Shown in pieces: positions 25,193-33,568 of a DNA stretch of 64,000 bases. The first letter of the stretch is position 1; each line of letters starts with the position of its first letter. A program made the position numbers and the translations under genes. Source of the DNA: Mycolicibacterium sp. CH28 (lineage in GTDB: Bacteria; Actinomycetota; Actinomycetes; Mycobacteriales; Mycobacteriaceae); assembly GCF_004745805.1 (NCBI RefSeq), contig NZ_SRLQ01000009.1:95296-159295 (forward strand), written 5' to 3'. The notes under the pieces were generated by a model. The model was not told the DNA's origin. It saw only the letters and a program-made list of their open reading frames with translations, and did not search any database.

Positions 25193-25782
25193 CCGCGCGG
25201 GTCGGGGTGCTGGCCCTGCAAGGGGACACCCGTGAGCATCTCGCCTCGCTGCGCGAGGCTGGCGCCGAGGCGTGCACGGTGCGCCGCGGCAGTGAGCTCG
25301 ACAGTGTCGATGCCTTGGTGATCCCGGGTGGCGAATCGACCACGATGAGCCACCTGCTGCGGGCGTTCGAGCTGTTGGAGCCACTGCGGCAACGCCTGGC
25401 CGACGGGATGCCGGCCTACGGCTCGTGTGCGGGGATGATCCTGCTGGCCAGCGAGATACTGGACGCCGGCGCCCCGGGCCGGGAGGCCGTTCCGTTAGGC
25501 GGTATCGATATGACTGTGCGCCGCAACGCATTCGGACGGCAGGTTGACTCCTTCGAAGGCGATATAGCATTCGAGGGCCTCGACGGGCCCGCGCATGCCG
25601 TGTTCATCCGGGCGCCGTGGGTGGAGCGGGTCGGGCCCGACGTCCAGGTGCTGGCCCGCGCCGGGGACCACATAGTCGCGGTGCGTCAAGGTTCGGTGCT
25701 GGCCACCGCATTCCACCCGGAGATGACCGGCGACCGGCGGGTGCACAAGCTCTTCGTCGATATCGTTACCGGCTCGGCCTGA
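25189..25782 (+). CDS. pdxT: Pyridoxal 5'-phosphate synthase, glutaminase subunit
   Basis: A 197-residue class I glutamine amidotransferase that supplies ammonia to PdxS. The triad is visible: the nucleophile Cys in AYGSCAGMILLA (about residue 79) and the His-Glu pair in TAFHPEMTGD (about 175-177). PGGESTTM and RAPWVERVG also match the family. The GTG at 25189 overlaps the tesB stop by 4 bases. Confidence 0.96.
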   Translation: MTARVGVLALQGDTREHLASLREAGAEACTVRRGSELDSVDALVIPGGESTTMSHLLRAFELLEPLRQRLADGMPAYGSCAGMILLASEILDAGAPGREAVPLGGIDMTVRRNAFGRQVDSFEGDIAFEGLDGPAHAVFIRAPWVERVGPDVQVLARAGDHIVAVRQGSVLATAFHPEMTGDRRVHKLFVDIVTGSA

Positions 25783-25907
25783 CCGAAGCCAGCCCACCAG
25801 ATCGTCGATTGACGTTTGCCCGACGTCAACGTGGGCCGACGCCCCCTGTCTCGGACGGCATCCATACTGGCCGGGCAGGGTGCTGGCGGCGAAGGGCGGA
25901 GATCGTG

Positions 25908-26060
25908 ATGGTGTCACGCATCTGGTTCGGTCTGCGTCGGCGGATCATGCTGGCGGAGGCTCGATCTGCTTGTGCCGGCGCCAGTCGCCGTCGGGTGTGG
26001 CGCCCGGCGTGGCAGTACCAGTCCGCCAAGCGGCCTATCAGTTGGTGGCGGGCACTCTGA
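25908..26060 (+). CDS. Possible small basic protein (50 aa)
   Basis: A 50-codon frame starting MVSRIWFGLRRRIM and ending SAKRPISWWRAL, very rich in Arg and Trp. GGGCGGAGATC just upstream could serve as ribosome site. It sits between pdxT and a thiolase remnant and touches the remnant in another frame, so it may be noncoding debris. No known family recognised. Confidence 0.25.
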   Translation: MVSRIWFGLRRRIMLAEARSACAGASRRRVWRPAWQYQSAKRPISWWRAL

Positions 26061-26188
26061 TCGCCCGCCATCTCCGGAGTTTCCGCGCTCCTGTCGCGGG
26101 GTTAGCTGCACGACGCCCATTCGGTGTCCAGACCATGTGCGTCAGTGGAGGCCAGGGAATGGCGATGGTGCTCGAACGGCTGTCCTGA
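26054..26188 (+). pseudogene. Thiolase C-terminal remnant
   Basis: This frame reads GTLIARHLRSFRAPVAG, then ARRPFGVQTMCVSGGQGMA and MVLERLS before a stop at 26188. The closing block G-x-Q-T-M-C-x-x-G-G-Q-G-M-A-M-V-x-E-R-L is the C-terminal active-site cysteine region of acetyl-CoA acetyltransferases. Everything upstream (the nucleophile Cys and NExFA/GHP motifs) is missing, so about 45 codons of a roughly 400-codon gene remain. Confidence 0.65.
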
Positions 26189-26195
26189 CTCTTTG

Positions 26196-27206
26196 TCAGC
26201 CCAACGCTCGAAGGCCTTGCGCGATGAACTCGGGAACCGTTGCGCCAGCGTCTAGCTGGCCGGCGCCCGCTTCTGCGCCGTGACGGGCGCGGTGTGCGAT
26301 TCCCTCGGCAATGACGGCGACCTTCAGGCAGGACAGGCCGATGTAGAAGCCCCAATCGGACAGGTCGCGGCCGGAAGCCTGGGCATAGCGCTGGGCCAGC
26401 ATGTCGGGGGAGGGCAGTCGCGGGCTGGTCCAGGCCGCGCGGGTGCCAAGAACCGCGTCGAACTCGGGCATCCGATACACGCACATCAACGCGACATCGG
26501 TGAGCGGATCGCCCAGCGTGGACATCTCCCAGTCGAGCACCGCCAGGATCTTCGACGAGTCAGCTGGGTCGACGATCGTGTTGTCCACCCGGAAGTCTCC
26601 GTGGATGATCGCCGAAGCACTCTGCGACGGGACCCGGCTTGCCAATCGATCGGCCAGCACGGTCAGGTCCGGCACCTCGCGGGACTTGACCCGGTCCCAC
26701 TGCCGTGCCCACAGCGCTACCTGCCGCGTGACGAATCCGTCTGGTCGCCCGAATGTTTCGAGCCCAACGGCGGCGTAGTCGACGGCATGGATCGAGGCCA
26801 GGCAGTCAACCAGCGCCTCGGTCAGGACGTGAAGTTCACCATCGGGGAACGTTGCCAGTTCGTCGGCACCGCGAATGACCGAACCTTCGACGTATTCCAC
26901 GACGCTGACCGGCACGCCGAGGGTCGATCCGTCAGGGTCGCACGCCACTGCCGCGGCAGTCGGAACCGGGCTGCTTTGCAGCGCCTTCGTGACCCGGAAT
27001 TCGCGACCGACATCGTGGGCCGACGGCGTCAGGCCGGCCAGCGGCGGCTGTCGCAGGACCCAGCGCGACACGCCGTCGGAGACCTTGTAGGTCAGATTTG
27101 ACCGCCCGCCGCTGATGAACTCCGCGCGAAGCTCACCGGCAACCTCCACGCCATGGTCGGCCAGAAAGCGCGCAAGTGCACCGAGGTCTACGCCGGGACT
27201 AGTCAC
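26196..27206 (-). CDS. APH-like phosphotransferase family protein
   Basis: A 336-residue protein with the aminoglycoside-phosphotransferase/kinase fold. The catalytic loop is IIHGDFRVDNTIVDP (about residues 200-214), followed by AVLDWEMSTLGDPLTDV with the metal aspartate. The N-terminal lobe has FISGGRSNLTYKV. This subgroup sits next to acyl-CoA dehydrogenases in actinobacteria and corresponds to the kinase-like half of eukaryotic ACAD10/ACAD11. The GTG at 27206 overlaps the dehydrogenase stop by 4 bases, giving a split ACAD10/11-like pair. Substrate not shown by sequence; hydroxyacyl-CoA is an inference from ACAD11 biology. Confidence 0.87.
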   Translation of the reverse strand: MTSPGVDLGALARFLADHGVEVAGELRAEFISGGRSNLTYKVSDGVSRWVLRQPPLAGLTPSAHDVGREFRVTKALQSSPVPTAAAVACDPDGSTLGVPVSVVEYVEGSVIRGADELATFPDGELHVLTEALVDCLASIHAVDYAAVGLETFGRPDGFVTRQVALWARQWDRVKSREVPDLTVLADRLASRVPSQSASAIIHGDFRVDNTIVDPADSSKILAVLDWEMSTLGDPLTDVALMCVYRMPEFDAVLGTRAAWTSPRLPSPDMLAQRYAQASGRDLSDWGFYIGLSCLKVAVIAEGIAHRARHGAEAGAGQLDAGATVPEFIAQGLRALG

Positions 27207-28408
27207 AGGCCCCGACCCGCGTTGCGGGCGGCACGTACTCGGCGTTTTGCCAAGGCCCAGCGGTGTACCTCCGAGGGGCCGTCGTAGATACGGAAGGGAC
27301 GAACCTCTCTCAACAGTCTGGCTATCGGGAGATCGTCGGAAACGCCCAGCCCGCCGCACATTTGCACAGCGCGATCGACGATGCGGTAGATCGCCTCGGC
27401 GGCGAACGTTTTGGCGATTGATGTCGACTCAGCGGCCGGCTCGCCCTGGTCGAGCTCCCAACACGCCCTGACCAGAAGTGCACGGGTGGCCGCGATGTCG
27501 ATCTCGTTGTCGGCAACCATCTGCTGGATCATGCCCAGGTCGCCGAGCCGGGCTCCGAACGCCTCGCGGGAAGCCACATAGTCCAGTGCGACGTCGTGAG
27601 CACGCCGCGCCGCGCCCAGCCAGCGCATGACATGGGTCATCCGAGCGGGGCCGAGTCGCACCTGCGCGTACTGGAAGCCCTGGTCCACCTCACCGAGCAC
27701 GGCATCCTGGTCAACGAGCACGCCGTCGAAGAACACCTCGCAGTGCCCGCCCAACATGGCGCGGTCGAGGGTGCCGATGTGGCGTCCCACCCTGAGCCCC
27801 GGCGCATCCGCCGGGACCAGCAACATGGTCGCCCCACCGCGCTGACCGGGTTCGCCGGAGGTGCGAGCCATGACGATGAAGAAGGCCGCACCGTCGGCGC
27901 CGGTGATGAACCACTTTCGGCCGGTGATCCGCCACTTGCTGCCCGTCCATTCGGCCTGGGTGCGCAGCGCGGCAGGGTCGGCACCGGCGCCCGGCGCCGG
28001 TTCGGTCATGGCGAATGCGGAGCGTACGTCGCCGGTGGCCAACGGTGCCAGGTACCGCGCCCGTTGTGCGGCACTCGCCACGTGGGTCAGCAGATGCACA
28101 TTGCCCTCGTCGGGAGCCGCAATGTTCAAGGCCGTCGGGCCGAATACCGAGTATCCGGCCGCCTCGAACACCGGCGCGCGGTCGGACATGTTCAGGCCGA
28201 GGCCGCCGTACTCGACGGGTGCGTGCGGTGCGAAGACACCGGCCGCCTTGGCCGCAGCCTGCAACTCCCGGCGCAACTCGTCGCCGCCCGCAGCGGTGAT
28301 ATCGCCTTGGTGGCGGTCCTCGATCGGCAGGACGTCCGACGTCACGAAATCTTCGGTGCGCTGTACCAGTTCGAGGACTTCATTCCGGTATTCCAGATTT
28401 ACACTCAC
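27203..28408 (-). CDS. Acyl-CoA dehydrogenase family protein
   Basis: A 401-residue flavoprotein. FAMTEPAPGAGADPAAL and KWFITGADGAAFFIVMART are the FAD and substrate motifs of acyl-CoA dehydrogenases. The C-terminal block CGGLGVSDDLPIARLLREVR and IYDGPSEVHRWALAKR includes the Glu of the YDGPSEVH motif. Together with the downstream phosphotransferase (4-base overlap) it resembles an ACAD10/11 module for 4- or 5-hydroxy fatty acyl-CoA. Its ATG is 17 bases from a 24-base palindrome, so it is probably regulated by the divergent XRE-TetR protein. Confidence 0.9.
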   Translation of the reverse strand: MSVNLEYRNEVLELVQRTEDFVTSDVLPIEDRHQGDITAAGGDELRRELQAAAKAAGVFAPHAPVEYGGLGLNMSDRAPVFEAAGYSVFGPTALNIAAPDEGNVHLLTHVASAAQRARYLAPLATGDVRSAFAMTEPAPGAGADPAALRTQAEWTGSKWRITGRKWFITGADGAAFFIVMARTSGEPGQRGGATMLLVPADAPGLRVGRHIGTLDRAMLGGHCEVFFDGVLVDQDAVLGEVDQGFQYAQVRLGPARMTHVMRWLGAARRAHDVALDYVASREAFGARLGDLGMIQQMVADNEIDIAATRALLVRACWELDQGEPAAESTSIAKTFAAEAIYRIVDRAVQMCGGLGVSDDLPIARLLREVRPFRIYDGPSEVHRWALAKRRVRAARNAGRGL

Positions 28409-28424
28409 CGTGACCCCACCTTCC

Positions 28425-28448
28425 GTGACCGATCGATCGGTCGGTCAC
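28425..28448. promoter_or_regulatory. 24-bp near-perfect palindrome, probable XRE-TetR operator
   Basis: Arms GTGACCGA and TCGGTCAC flank a GATC-rich centre; 22 of 24 positions are self-complementary. It lies in the divergent region, 17 bases from the acyl-CoA dehydrogenase start and 100 from the XRE-TetR start. GACCGATC-type palindromes are typical TetR sites. Confidence 0.7.
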
Positions 28449-28547
28449 TCGACTCGTGACGAGGCTGGCACATCAGCTATGTTTCCTACAACAGTGCACA
28501 TTCCCGAGGCCATCGACGCCACTGAAAGCCCAGGAACGGAGGTGAAG

Positions 28548-29426
28548 ATGTTCGGAATAGCTGAACATGGGACACCGCCGGTCGGTATGGCCGTGCGCGC
28601 GGCACGAAGGCAGGCGGGGCTGAGTCTGCGGTCATTGGCAGCACAAATCGGCGTCAGCCCGGCGACCCTCAGCGCGATCGAGAATGGCCGCACGGGCCTG
28701 AGTGTGCAACGCCTGCAACAGATAGCTACCGCCCTCGGCAGTACACCGGCCAGGCTGCTCAGCCGCGAGGTGGCCGGCAGGCCGGTGCCGGCCAACGCCC
28801 ATACCGGGGGACAGTGGCGGTGTTTTCCGCCGTTGACCGTGGACCCGGTGCTGCGTGGTGCCATCGACGCGTTCGTCGAGACCGGTTACCACGGAACATC
28901 AATGCGGATGCTTGCCGGGCGGATCGGGGTCAGCGTGCCCGGGATCTACCATCACTACGCCGACAAGCAGCAGCTGCTGGTGCGGATCTTGGACGTCACC
29001 ATGAGCGAATTGACCTGGCGTATCGAGGCGGCCCGGCAGGAGGCCACAGACAGCCGACAAGAGGTGGCGCTCATTGTCGAGGCCTTGGCGTTGTTCCACA
29101 CCCATCACCGAAAACTCGCGTTCATCGGGGCCAGCGAGATGCGTAGTCTCGAGCCGCCCAACCGCCGCCGAATCACTCATCTGCGTGATCACGTCCAGTA
29201 CATCCTTGACGACGCGATCGATCGCGCCCTAGCTGACGGTACGTTGCACACTGGCGAGCCGCGGGCCGCCGCCCGCGCAATTGCCACCATGTGTACGTCG
29301 CTGCCGCAGTGGTTTCGGGCTGAAGGCCCGCGCAGCGCTGAGGACATCGCCGGCGCCTACGTGGGCTTCGCCCTTGCCATGCTCACCAACCCCACAACCG
29401 AAAGCGATCCCAAAAGCCGTGATTGA
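28548..29426 (+). CDS. Two-headed regulator: XRE HTH fused to TetR
   Basis: A 292-residue regulator with two DNA-binding domains. Residues 12-70 form a lambda-repressor/XRE HTH (GMAVRAARRQAGLSLRSLA, IGVSPATLSAIENGRTGLS, LQQIATALGSTPARLL). Residues 92-145 form a TetR HTH (LRGAIDAFVETGYHGTSMRM, LAGRIGVSVPGIYHHYADK). The rest is a helical TetR ligand domain. The ATG at 28548 follows GGAGGTGAAG and is preferred over an ATG at 28479. It overlaps the SDR start by 8 bases and is divergent from the acyl-CoA dehydrogenase pair. Confidence 0.88.
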   Translation: MFGIAEHGTPPVGMAVRAARRQAGLSLRSLAAQIGVSPATLSAIENGRTGLSVQRLQQIATALGSTPARLLSREVAGRPVPANAHTGGQWRCFPPLTVDPVLRGAIDAFVETGYHGTSMRMLAGRIGVSVPGIYHHYADKQQLLVRILDVTMSELTWRIEAARQEATDSRQEVALIVEALALFHTHHRKLAFIGASEMRSLEPPNRRRITHLRDHVQYILDDAIDRALADGTLHTGEPRAAARAIATMCTSLPQWFRAEGPRSAEDIAGAYVGFALAMLTNPTTESDPKSRD

Positions 29427-30171
29427 CAGCAACCTTCACACCTCCGCAGTAATCACCGGCGCCTCGCGCGGCATCGGATTGGCGATTGCAAAGAAGCTGG
29501 CCGGTCAGGGAGTGGCGCTGACCATCTCATCGCGCACCGCTGCCGATCTCGAGGCTCTCGCGCCGCAACTGCGTTCCTTGGGTGCACCTTCGGTGACGCC
29601 CATTGCTGCCGACATGGCTGATCCGGAGTCGTTGCCCGCCATCATCGAAAGCCACCGCGAAGCCAATACCGACCTGAGCGCCTTGATCGTCAATGCCGGT
29701 GTGGGCTCTGCCGGTACGGTCGGCGAGTACGCGCTGCGTAGGTTGGACAAGACGATGGCGATCAATTTCCGGGCGCCGTTCCAGCTGATTCAGTCGGCAC
29801 TTCCGCTGTTGCGCGCCGCCGCGGAACGGCATCACGAGGTGGGCGCCAAGATCGTCGTACTGTCCTCGATCACCGGCGTCTACGCCGAACCTGCTCTGGC
29901 GGCCTATGGCGCTTCCAAGGCTGCCCTGATCTCACTGGTCGAGGCGCTCAACATCGAGGAGTCAGCTGCCGGGGTGTGCGCGACAGCGGTTGCGCCCGGC
30001 TATGTGGACACCGATATGGCGGCGTGGGTGCATGATCGCATCCCGCCGCAGAGCATGATTCCCGCCGATGATGTTGCCGCCGTTGTGCAAACGGTCTTGG
30101 CTCTGTCACGCCGCACCACTCTCGGGCCGATCGTGATGGCCCGGGCAGGCTCGGGCGGGCACTGCGCCTGA
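29419..30171 (+). CDS. SDR-family oxidoreductase
   Basis: A 250-residue short-chain dehydrogenase. The cofactor motif is VITGASRGIGLAIAKK; NAGVGSAG replaces NNAG; the catalytic tyrosine and lysine are in AAYGASKAALISLV, and the serine in VLSSITGVY. APGYVDTDM follows. The GTG at 29419 overlaps the XRE-TetR stop by 8 bases, so the two are translated together. It probably belongs to the same lipid-derived catabolic unit as the divergent dehydrogenase-phosphotransferase pair. The C-terminus reads GPIVMARAGSGGHCA. Confidence 0.87.
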   Translation: MIDSNLHTSAVITGASRGIGLAIAKKLAGQGVALTISSRTAADLEALAPQLRSLGAPSVTPIAADMADPESLPAIIESHREANTDLSALIVNAGVGSAGTVGEYALRRLDKTMAINFRAPFQLIQSALPLLRAAAERHHEVGAKIVVLSSITGVYAEPALAAYGASKAALISLVEALNIEESAAGVCATAVAPGYVDTDMAAWVHDRIPPQSMIPADDVAAVVQTVLALSRRTTLGPIVMARAGSGGHCA

Positions 30172-30188
30172 GGTGGGTAGCTACTTCG

Positions 30189-31943
30189 TCAGCGCGTAAC
30201 GGGCAATACCAGCCGCGACGACGAGCGCACGGTGTTGATACTGCTGGTTCCCACACTGGCATGGCGGAAGTTCATGATGGCGGGAGTGTCCGCATCCTGA
30301 TCGTCGCTGGCAATCGTGAGCTGAATACGATGGCCGGCGTCGAATCGGCGAGCATTGGGCACCAATGGAATTCGGTACTCGACAGCTTCGCCGATGGGCA
30401 CCGCGACTGGGTGACGGCACGCCAGTGCCGGCGCGCCGGGACGGCTGGCCGCCTCGTGGACCTCGCGCAGGCTGGCCCGCAGCCACCCGGCGGTAATCGC
30501 CTCGGCGCTGCCGTCCGGGGCGACGTCGGTCAGCGTGACAATCCAGGCGGTGTCGGCGGCGGTCGCGCTGGCCAGCAGGCGCAGCTCGACATCACCGACG
30601 ACGTCGAGCGCGGAGGTGAGCGGCTCGCTGGTCCACGTCAGCGACGACGGGGGATCGATCTCACTGGGCTTGGCCCGGCCCAGACCGGCTCCGAGGGACA
30701 TGAATTCCCTTGCGCCAGGGTCTCCTTCGTCGTCATCGAGCCCGCCGTCCGCGCGCAGGGCAAGTTCACGATGTGCGCCGGCCGGCGGCCATGATTCGGC
30801 GGTGTGCCACTCGTCGGTTCCCGGCAGGACGTAGCGCACCGCCGGGCCGTCGAGGACCCCGGTATCGCGCCCCTTGAGCCAGTGGTCGTACCAGGCCAGG
30901 GCCTCGACGTGCAGGCTCTCCCACGGCCAGGTGAGGCCGTACTCGCCGAGCATGCCGATTCGCACCGCCGGACTGTTGGTCAGCGCGGCGAACGTGGCGA
31001 AGGTGGACGGCAGGTGCAGCGGAACGTTCTGCCAGTCGCAGCCCAAATAGACTGGAATGTCGACGTTCTGGAGTAACGGTAGCAAGTTGCGTTCGTCCCA
31101 CCAGGTGTCGCGGGTGGGATGGCGCACCGCCGCGTCGAGCCACAGCTCGTCCCAGGGGTGCGGGTCGTGCGGCAATTTGAGCAGCCCGCGCATCATCGTC
31201 ACCGCCGCCTCGCCGTTCATGGTGGCGAACTTGTGATGCAGCGGCTTGGTGTTGAGCACCCAGCGCGCCAGACCCAGCGGGCGGCTTCGCCAGAACTCGT
31301 CGCTGCGGGCGGCGGTGAGCCCCAGCATCGACAGGAACGGTGTGACAAACGACGCGCTGAACAGCCCATGGTGCATCGCGGCGTCGTACAGATCGGAAGT
31401 GACCGCCACCGGGAAGATGGCTTTGAGGTGGGGTGGGCGTTCGACGGCGGCCTCCAACTGGGTCATCGCGAAATAGCTGATGCCGATCATCCCGACGTTG
31501 CCGTCACACCAAGGCTGCGCGGCCACCCACTCCACGAGGTCGTACATGTCGCGCCGTTCTTGGGCGTCGAAGAAGTTGAAGGTGCCTCCGGACCCACCGG
31601 TGCCGCGCAGGTTGGCGATGACGTGCCCGTAGCCGCGTGGCACCCAGAAATCCGTCGCGCCGGCCTCGATGAACCCGGCCGGCGCGCCGAGGTCTTGGAT
31701 CTGCCGGGGATAGGGCGATGCGGCGATCAGGGCGGGGAAGCGCGCCCCCTCGGCGGCTGGGCCGTCTGGGCGGTGTATGTCGGCGAGCAGGGTGATGCCG
31801 TCGCGCATGGGGATGGCGACGTTGACATCGGTGGTGGTGCCGTGGTCCGCCGTGCTGAGGTTGCGATATTCCCGGCCGGTGGTCTGAGGCCCGTTGAGTG
31901 GGCGCTGACCAACTTCGGTACCGGAGACGCTGGTGGACGCCAT
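30189..31943 (-). CDS. CocE/NonD-family hydrolase
   Basis: A 584-residue hydrolase of the X-Pro dipeptidyl-peptidase/cocaine-esterase group. The N-terminal alpha/beta hydrolase domain has MRDGITLLADIHRP, NLRGTGGSGG and the nucleophile elbow GMIGISYFAMTQLEA (Ser near residue 155). LAWYDHWLKGRDTG is the segment just after the catalytic histidine region. The C-terminal jelly-roll domain runs from about residue 400 (SSLTWTSEPLTSALDVVGDV to RHPVAVPIGEAVEYRIPL and HRIQLTIASDD). The ATG at 31943 follows AAGGAG; 31961 is a weaker alternative. The actual ester or amide substrate is unknown. Divergent from a TetR gene across a strong palindrome. Confidence 0.9.
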   Translation of the reverse strand: MASTSVSGTEVGQRPLNGPQTTGREYRNLSTADHGTTTDVNVAIPMRDGITLLADIHRPDGPAAEGARFPALIAASPYPRQIQDLGAPAGFIEAGATDFWVPRGYGHVIANLRGTGGSGGTFNFFDAQERRDMYDLVEWVAAQPWCDGNVGMIGISYFAMTQLEAAVERPPHLKAIFPVAVTSDLYDAAMHHGLFSASFVTPFLSMLGLTAARSDEFWRSRPLGLARWVLNTKPLHHKFATMNGEAAVTMMRGLLKLPHDPHPWDELWLDAAVRHPTRDTWWDERNLLPLLQNVDIPVYLGCDWQNVPLHLPSTFATFAALTNSPAVRIGMLGEYGLTWPWESLHVEALAWYDHWLKGRDTGVLDGPAVRYVLPGTDEWHTAESWPPAGAHRELALRADGGLDDDEGDPGAREFMSLGAGLGRAKPSEIDPPSSLTWTSEPLTSALDVVGDVELRLLASATAADTAWIVTLTDVAPDGSAEAITAGWLRASLREVHEAASRPGAPALACRHPVAVPIGEAVEYRIPLVPNARRFDAGHRIQLTIASDDQDADTPAIMNFRHASVGTSSINTVRSSSRLVLPVTR

Positions 31944-31966
31944 CGTCGGCTCCTTTTTCACGTGTT

Positions 31967-32006
31967 GTTGAGATTAGTTTCACGCTACGATGAAACTAGT
32001 CTCAAC
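31967..32006. promoter_or_regulatory. Long inverted repeat, probable TetR operator
   Basis: Arms GTTGAGATTAGTTTCA (31967-31982) and TGAAACTAGTCTCAAC (31991-32006) match at 15 of 16 positions around an 8-base spacer. The repeat sits between the divergent CocE hydrolase and TetR genes, 24 bases from the first and about 31 from the second. Each arm also holds an ACTAGT/ATTAGT-like centre. Confidence 0.8.
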
Positions 32007-32037
32007 GCAAGAGGAAATTCATGGTTAGGTGAGGAAC

Positions 32038-32637
32038 ATGCCGAAGAAGTCGACGCAGTCGGGACCCCGCGACGAGCGGGGTGTCCTGGCCGCCCGAATC
32101 CTCGGCGTAGCCCGCGATGCGTTCGCCGAGAACGGGTCGGCGGGGACCACGATCAGAGCGGTTGCCCGGGCTGCCGACGTCGACCCGGCGCTGGTGTATC
32201 ACTACTTCGGCTCCAAGGACGGCTTGCTCGACGCGGCCACCAACCCGCCACAGCGCTGGCTCGAAAGCGTTGCGAAAACCTGGACGACGCCGGTTCCGCA
32301 GCTCGGGAACGCGTTGTTGCGCCTGATGCTCAGTGCGTGGGCCGACAACGAGATCGGCCCTATCCTGCGGGCGGTGCTGCAGACCGCCGCCCATGAGGCC
32401 GGCACGCGCGAGAAGCTGCGCAGAATCGTCGAGGGTCAGCTGATCGGGGTCTCCCAGCTGGGGGCGGGCGAGGACGAGCGGATGAAACGCAGTGGCCTGA
32501 TTTCATCGCAGCTCATGGGGCTGGCGATGATGCGCTACATCTGGAAGATCGAACCGGTCGCGTCGATGAGCGACGACGAGATCCTCGCAGCCGTCGCGCC
32601 GAACTTGCAGCGTTACGTCGACGGCGACCTCGGATAG
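32038..32637 (+). CDS. TetR-family transcriptional regulator
   Basis: A 199-residue TetR protein. The HTH is at residues 18-63: LAARILGVARDAFAENGSAG, TIRAVARAADVDPALVYHYF, GSKDGLLDAA. The C-terminal part (from QRWLESVAKTW) matches the TetR_C ligand domain with a LISSQLMGLAMMRYIW dimer helix. The ATG at 32038 follows AGGTGAGG; an upstream in-frame start at 32029 is possible. It is divergent from the CocE hydrolase and almost certainly acts on the 31967-32006 inverted repeat, controlling both genes. Confidence 0.88.
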   Translation: MPKKSTQSGPRDERGVLAARILGVARDAFAENGSAGTTIRAVARAADVDPALVYHYFGSKDGLLDAATNPPQRWLESVAKTWTTPVPQLGNALLRLMLSAWADNEIGPILRAVLQTAAHEAGTREKLRRIVEGQLIGVSQLGAGEDERMKRSGLISSQLMGLAMMRYIWKIEPVASMSDDEILAAVAPNLQRYVDGDLG

Positions 32638-32768
32638 GCGATGGGCGGTCGGTGCCCTGGGCGGTGATTGCCGGCTCGTCGTCGACATCATCCGCCCGAT
32701 AAGCGCGTGTGAGCGCATGACGATCCGGGAGTCTCGTGGCGATCCGCTCGGCAGCGAGCAGCGCCCAG

Positions 32769-32774
32769 TAGACT
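32769..32774 (+). promoter_or_regulatory. Possible yebC promoter (-10 TAGACT)
   Basis: TAGACT lies 41 bases before the yebC ATG, with AGAAGGA as the ribosome site nearer the gene. It is the same hexamer as seen before pdxS. Confidence 0.35.
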
Positions 32775-32814
32775 CGTCGGGTTACGGCAGGACGGAAAAA
32801 CAGAGAAGGACCCG

Positions 32815-33567
32815 ATGAGCGGCCATTCCAAGTGGGCTACGACCAAACACCAGAAGGCCGTCAAGGACGCGCGCCGCGGCAAGGAGTTCGCCCGGCTGAT
32901 CAAGAACATCGAGGTTGCGGCCCGTACCGGTGGTGGTGATCCCGGTGGTAACCCCACCCTGTACGACGCGATCCAGAAGGCCAAGAAGACTTCGGTCCCC
33001 AACGACAACATCGAGCGGGCCCGCAAGCGTGGCGCCGGTGAAGAAGCTGGCGGTGCCGACTGGCAGACGATCATGTACGAGGGCTACGGACCCAACGGCG
33101 TCGCGGTGCTCATCGAGTGCTTGACCGACAACCGCAACCGGGCCGCCGGCGAGGTCCGCGTCGCGATGACCCGCAACGGCGGCAACATGGCCGACCCTGG
33201 CTCGGTGTCCTACCTGTTCTCCCGCAAGGGCGTGGTGACGCTGGAGAAGAACGGCCTGTCCGAGGACGACGTCCTGCTGGCGGTGCTGGAGGCCGGCGCC
33301 GAGGAGGTCAACGATCTCGGCGAGAGCTTCGAGGTCATCTCCGAACCGACCGATCTGGTCGCCGTGCGCACCGCATTGCAGGACGCCGGCATCGACTACG
33401 ACTCCGCCGAGGCCGGTTTCCAGGCGTCGGTGACGGTTCCGCTGGACGCCGACGGCGCTCGCAAGATCATGAAGCTCGTCGACGCGCTCGAGGACAGTGA
33501 CGACGTGCAGGACGTCTACACCAACGCCGACATCTCCGACGAGGTCCTGGCCGAGCTCGAGGAGTGA
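32815..33567 (+). CDS. yebC: YebC/PmpR-family regulatory protein
   Basis: A 250-residue protein of the universally conserved YebC family, reported both as DNA-binding regulators and as translation factors easing polyproline stalls. MSGHSKWATTKHQKAVKDA is the signature N-terminus. ARTGGGDPGGNPTLYDAI, YEGYGPNGVAVLIECLTDN and GSVSYLFSRKGVV follow, and the acidic C-terminus ends DISDEVLAELEE. The ATG at 32815 follows AGAAGGA. In mycobacteria it normally lies between pdxT and ruvC. The stop is 1 base from the convergent molybdopterin oxidoreductase. Confidence 0.95.
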   Translation: MSGHSKWATTKHQKAVKDARRGKEFARLIKNIEVAARTGGGDPGGNPTLYDAIQKAKKTSVPNDNIERARKRGAGEEAGGADWQTIMYEGYGPNGVAVLIECLTDNRNRAAGEVRVAMTRNGGNMADPGSVSYLFSRKGVVTLEKNGLSEDDVLLAVLEAGAEEVNDLGESFEVISEPTDLVAVRTALQDAGIDYDSAEAGFQASVTVPLDADGARKIMKLVDALEDSDDVQDVYTNADISDEVLAELEE

Positions 33568-33568
33568 G

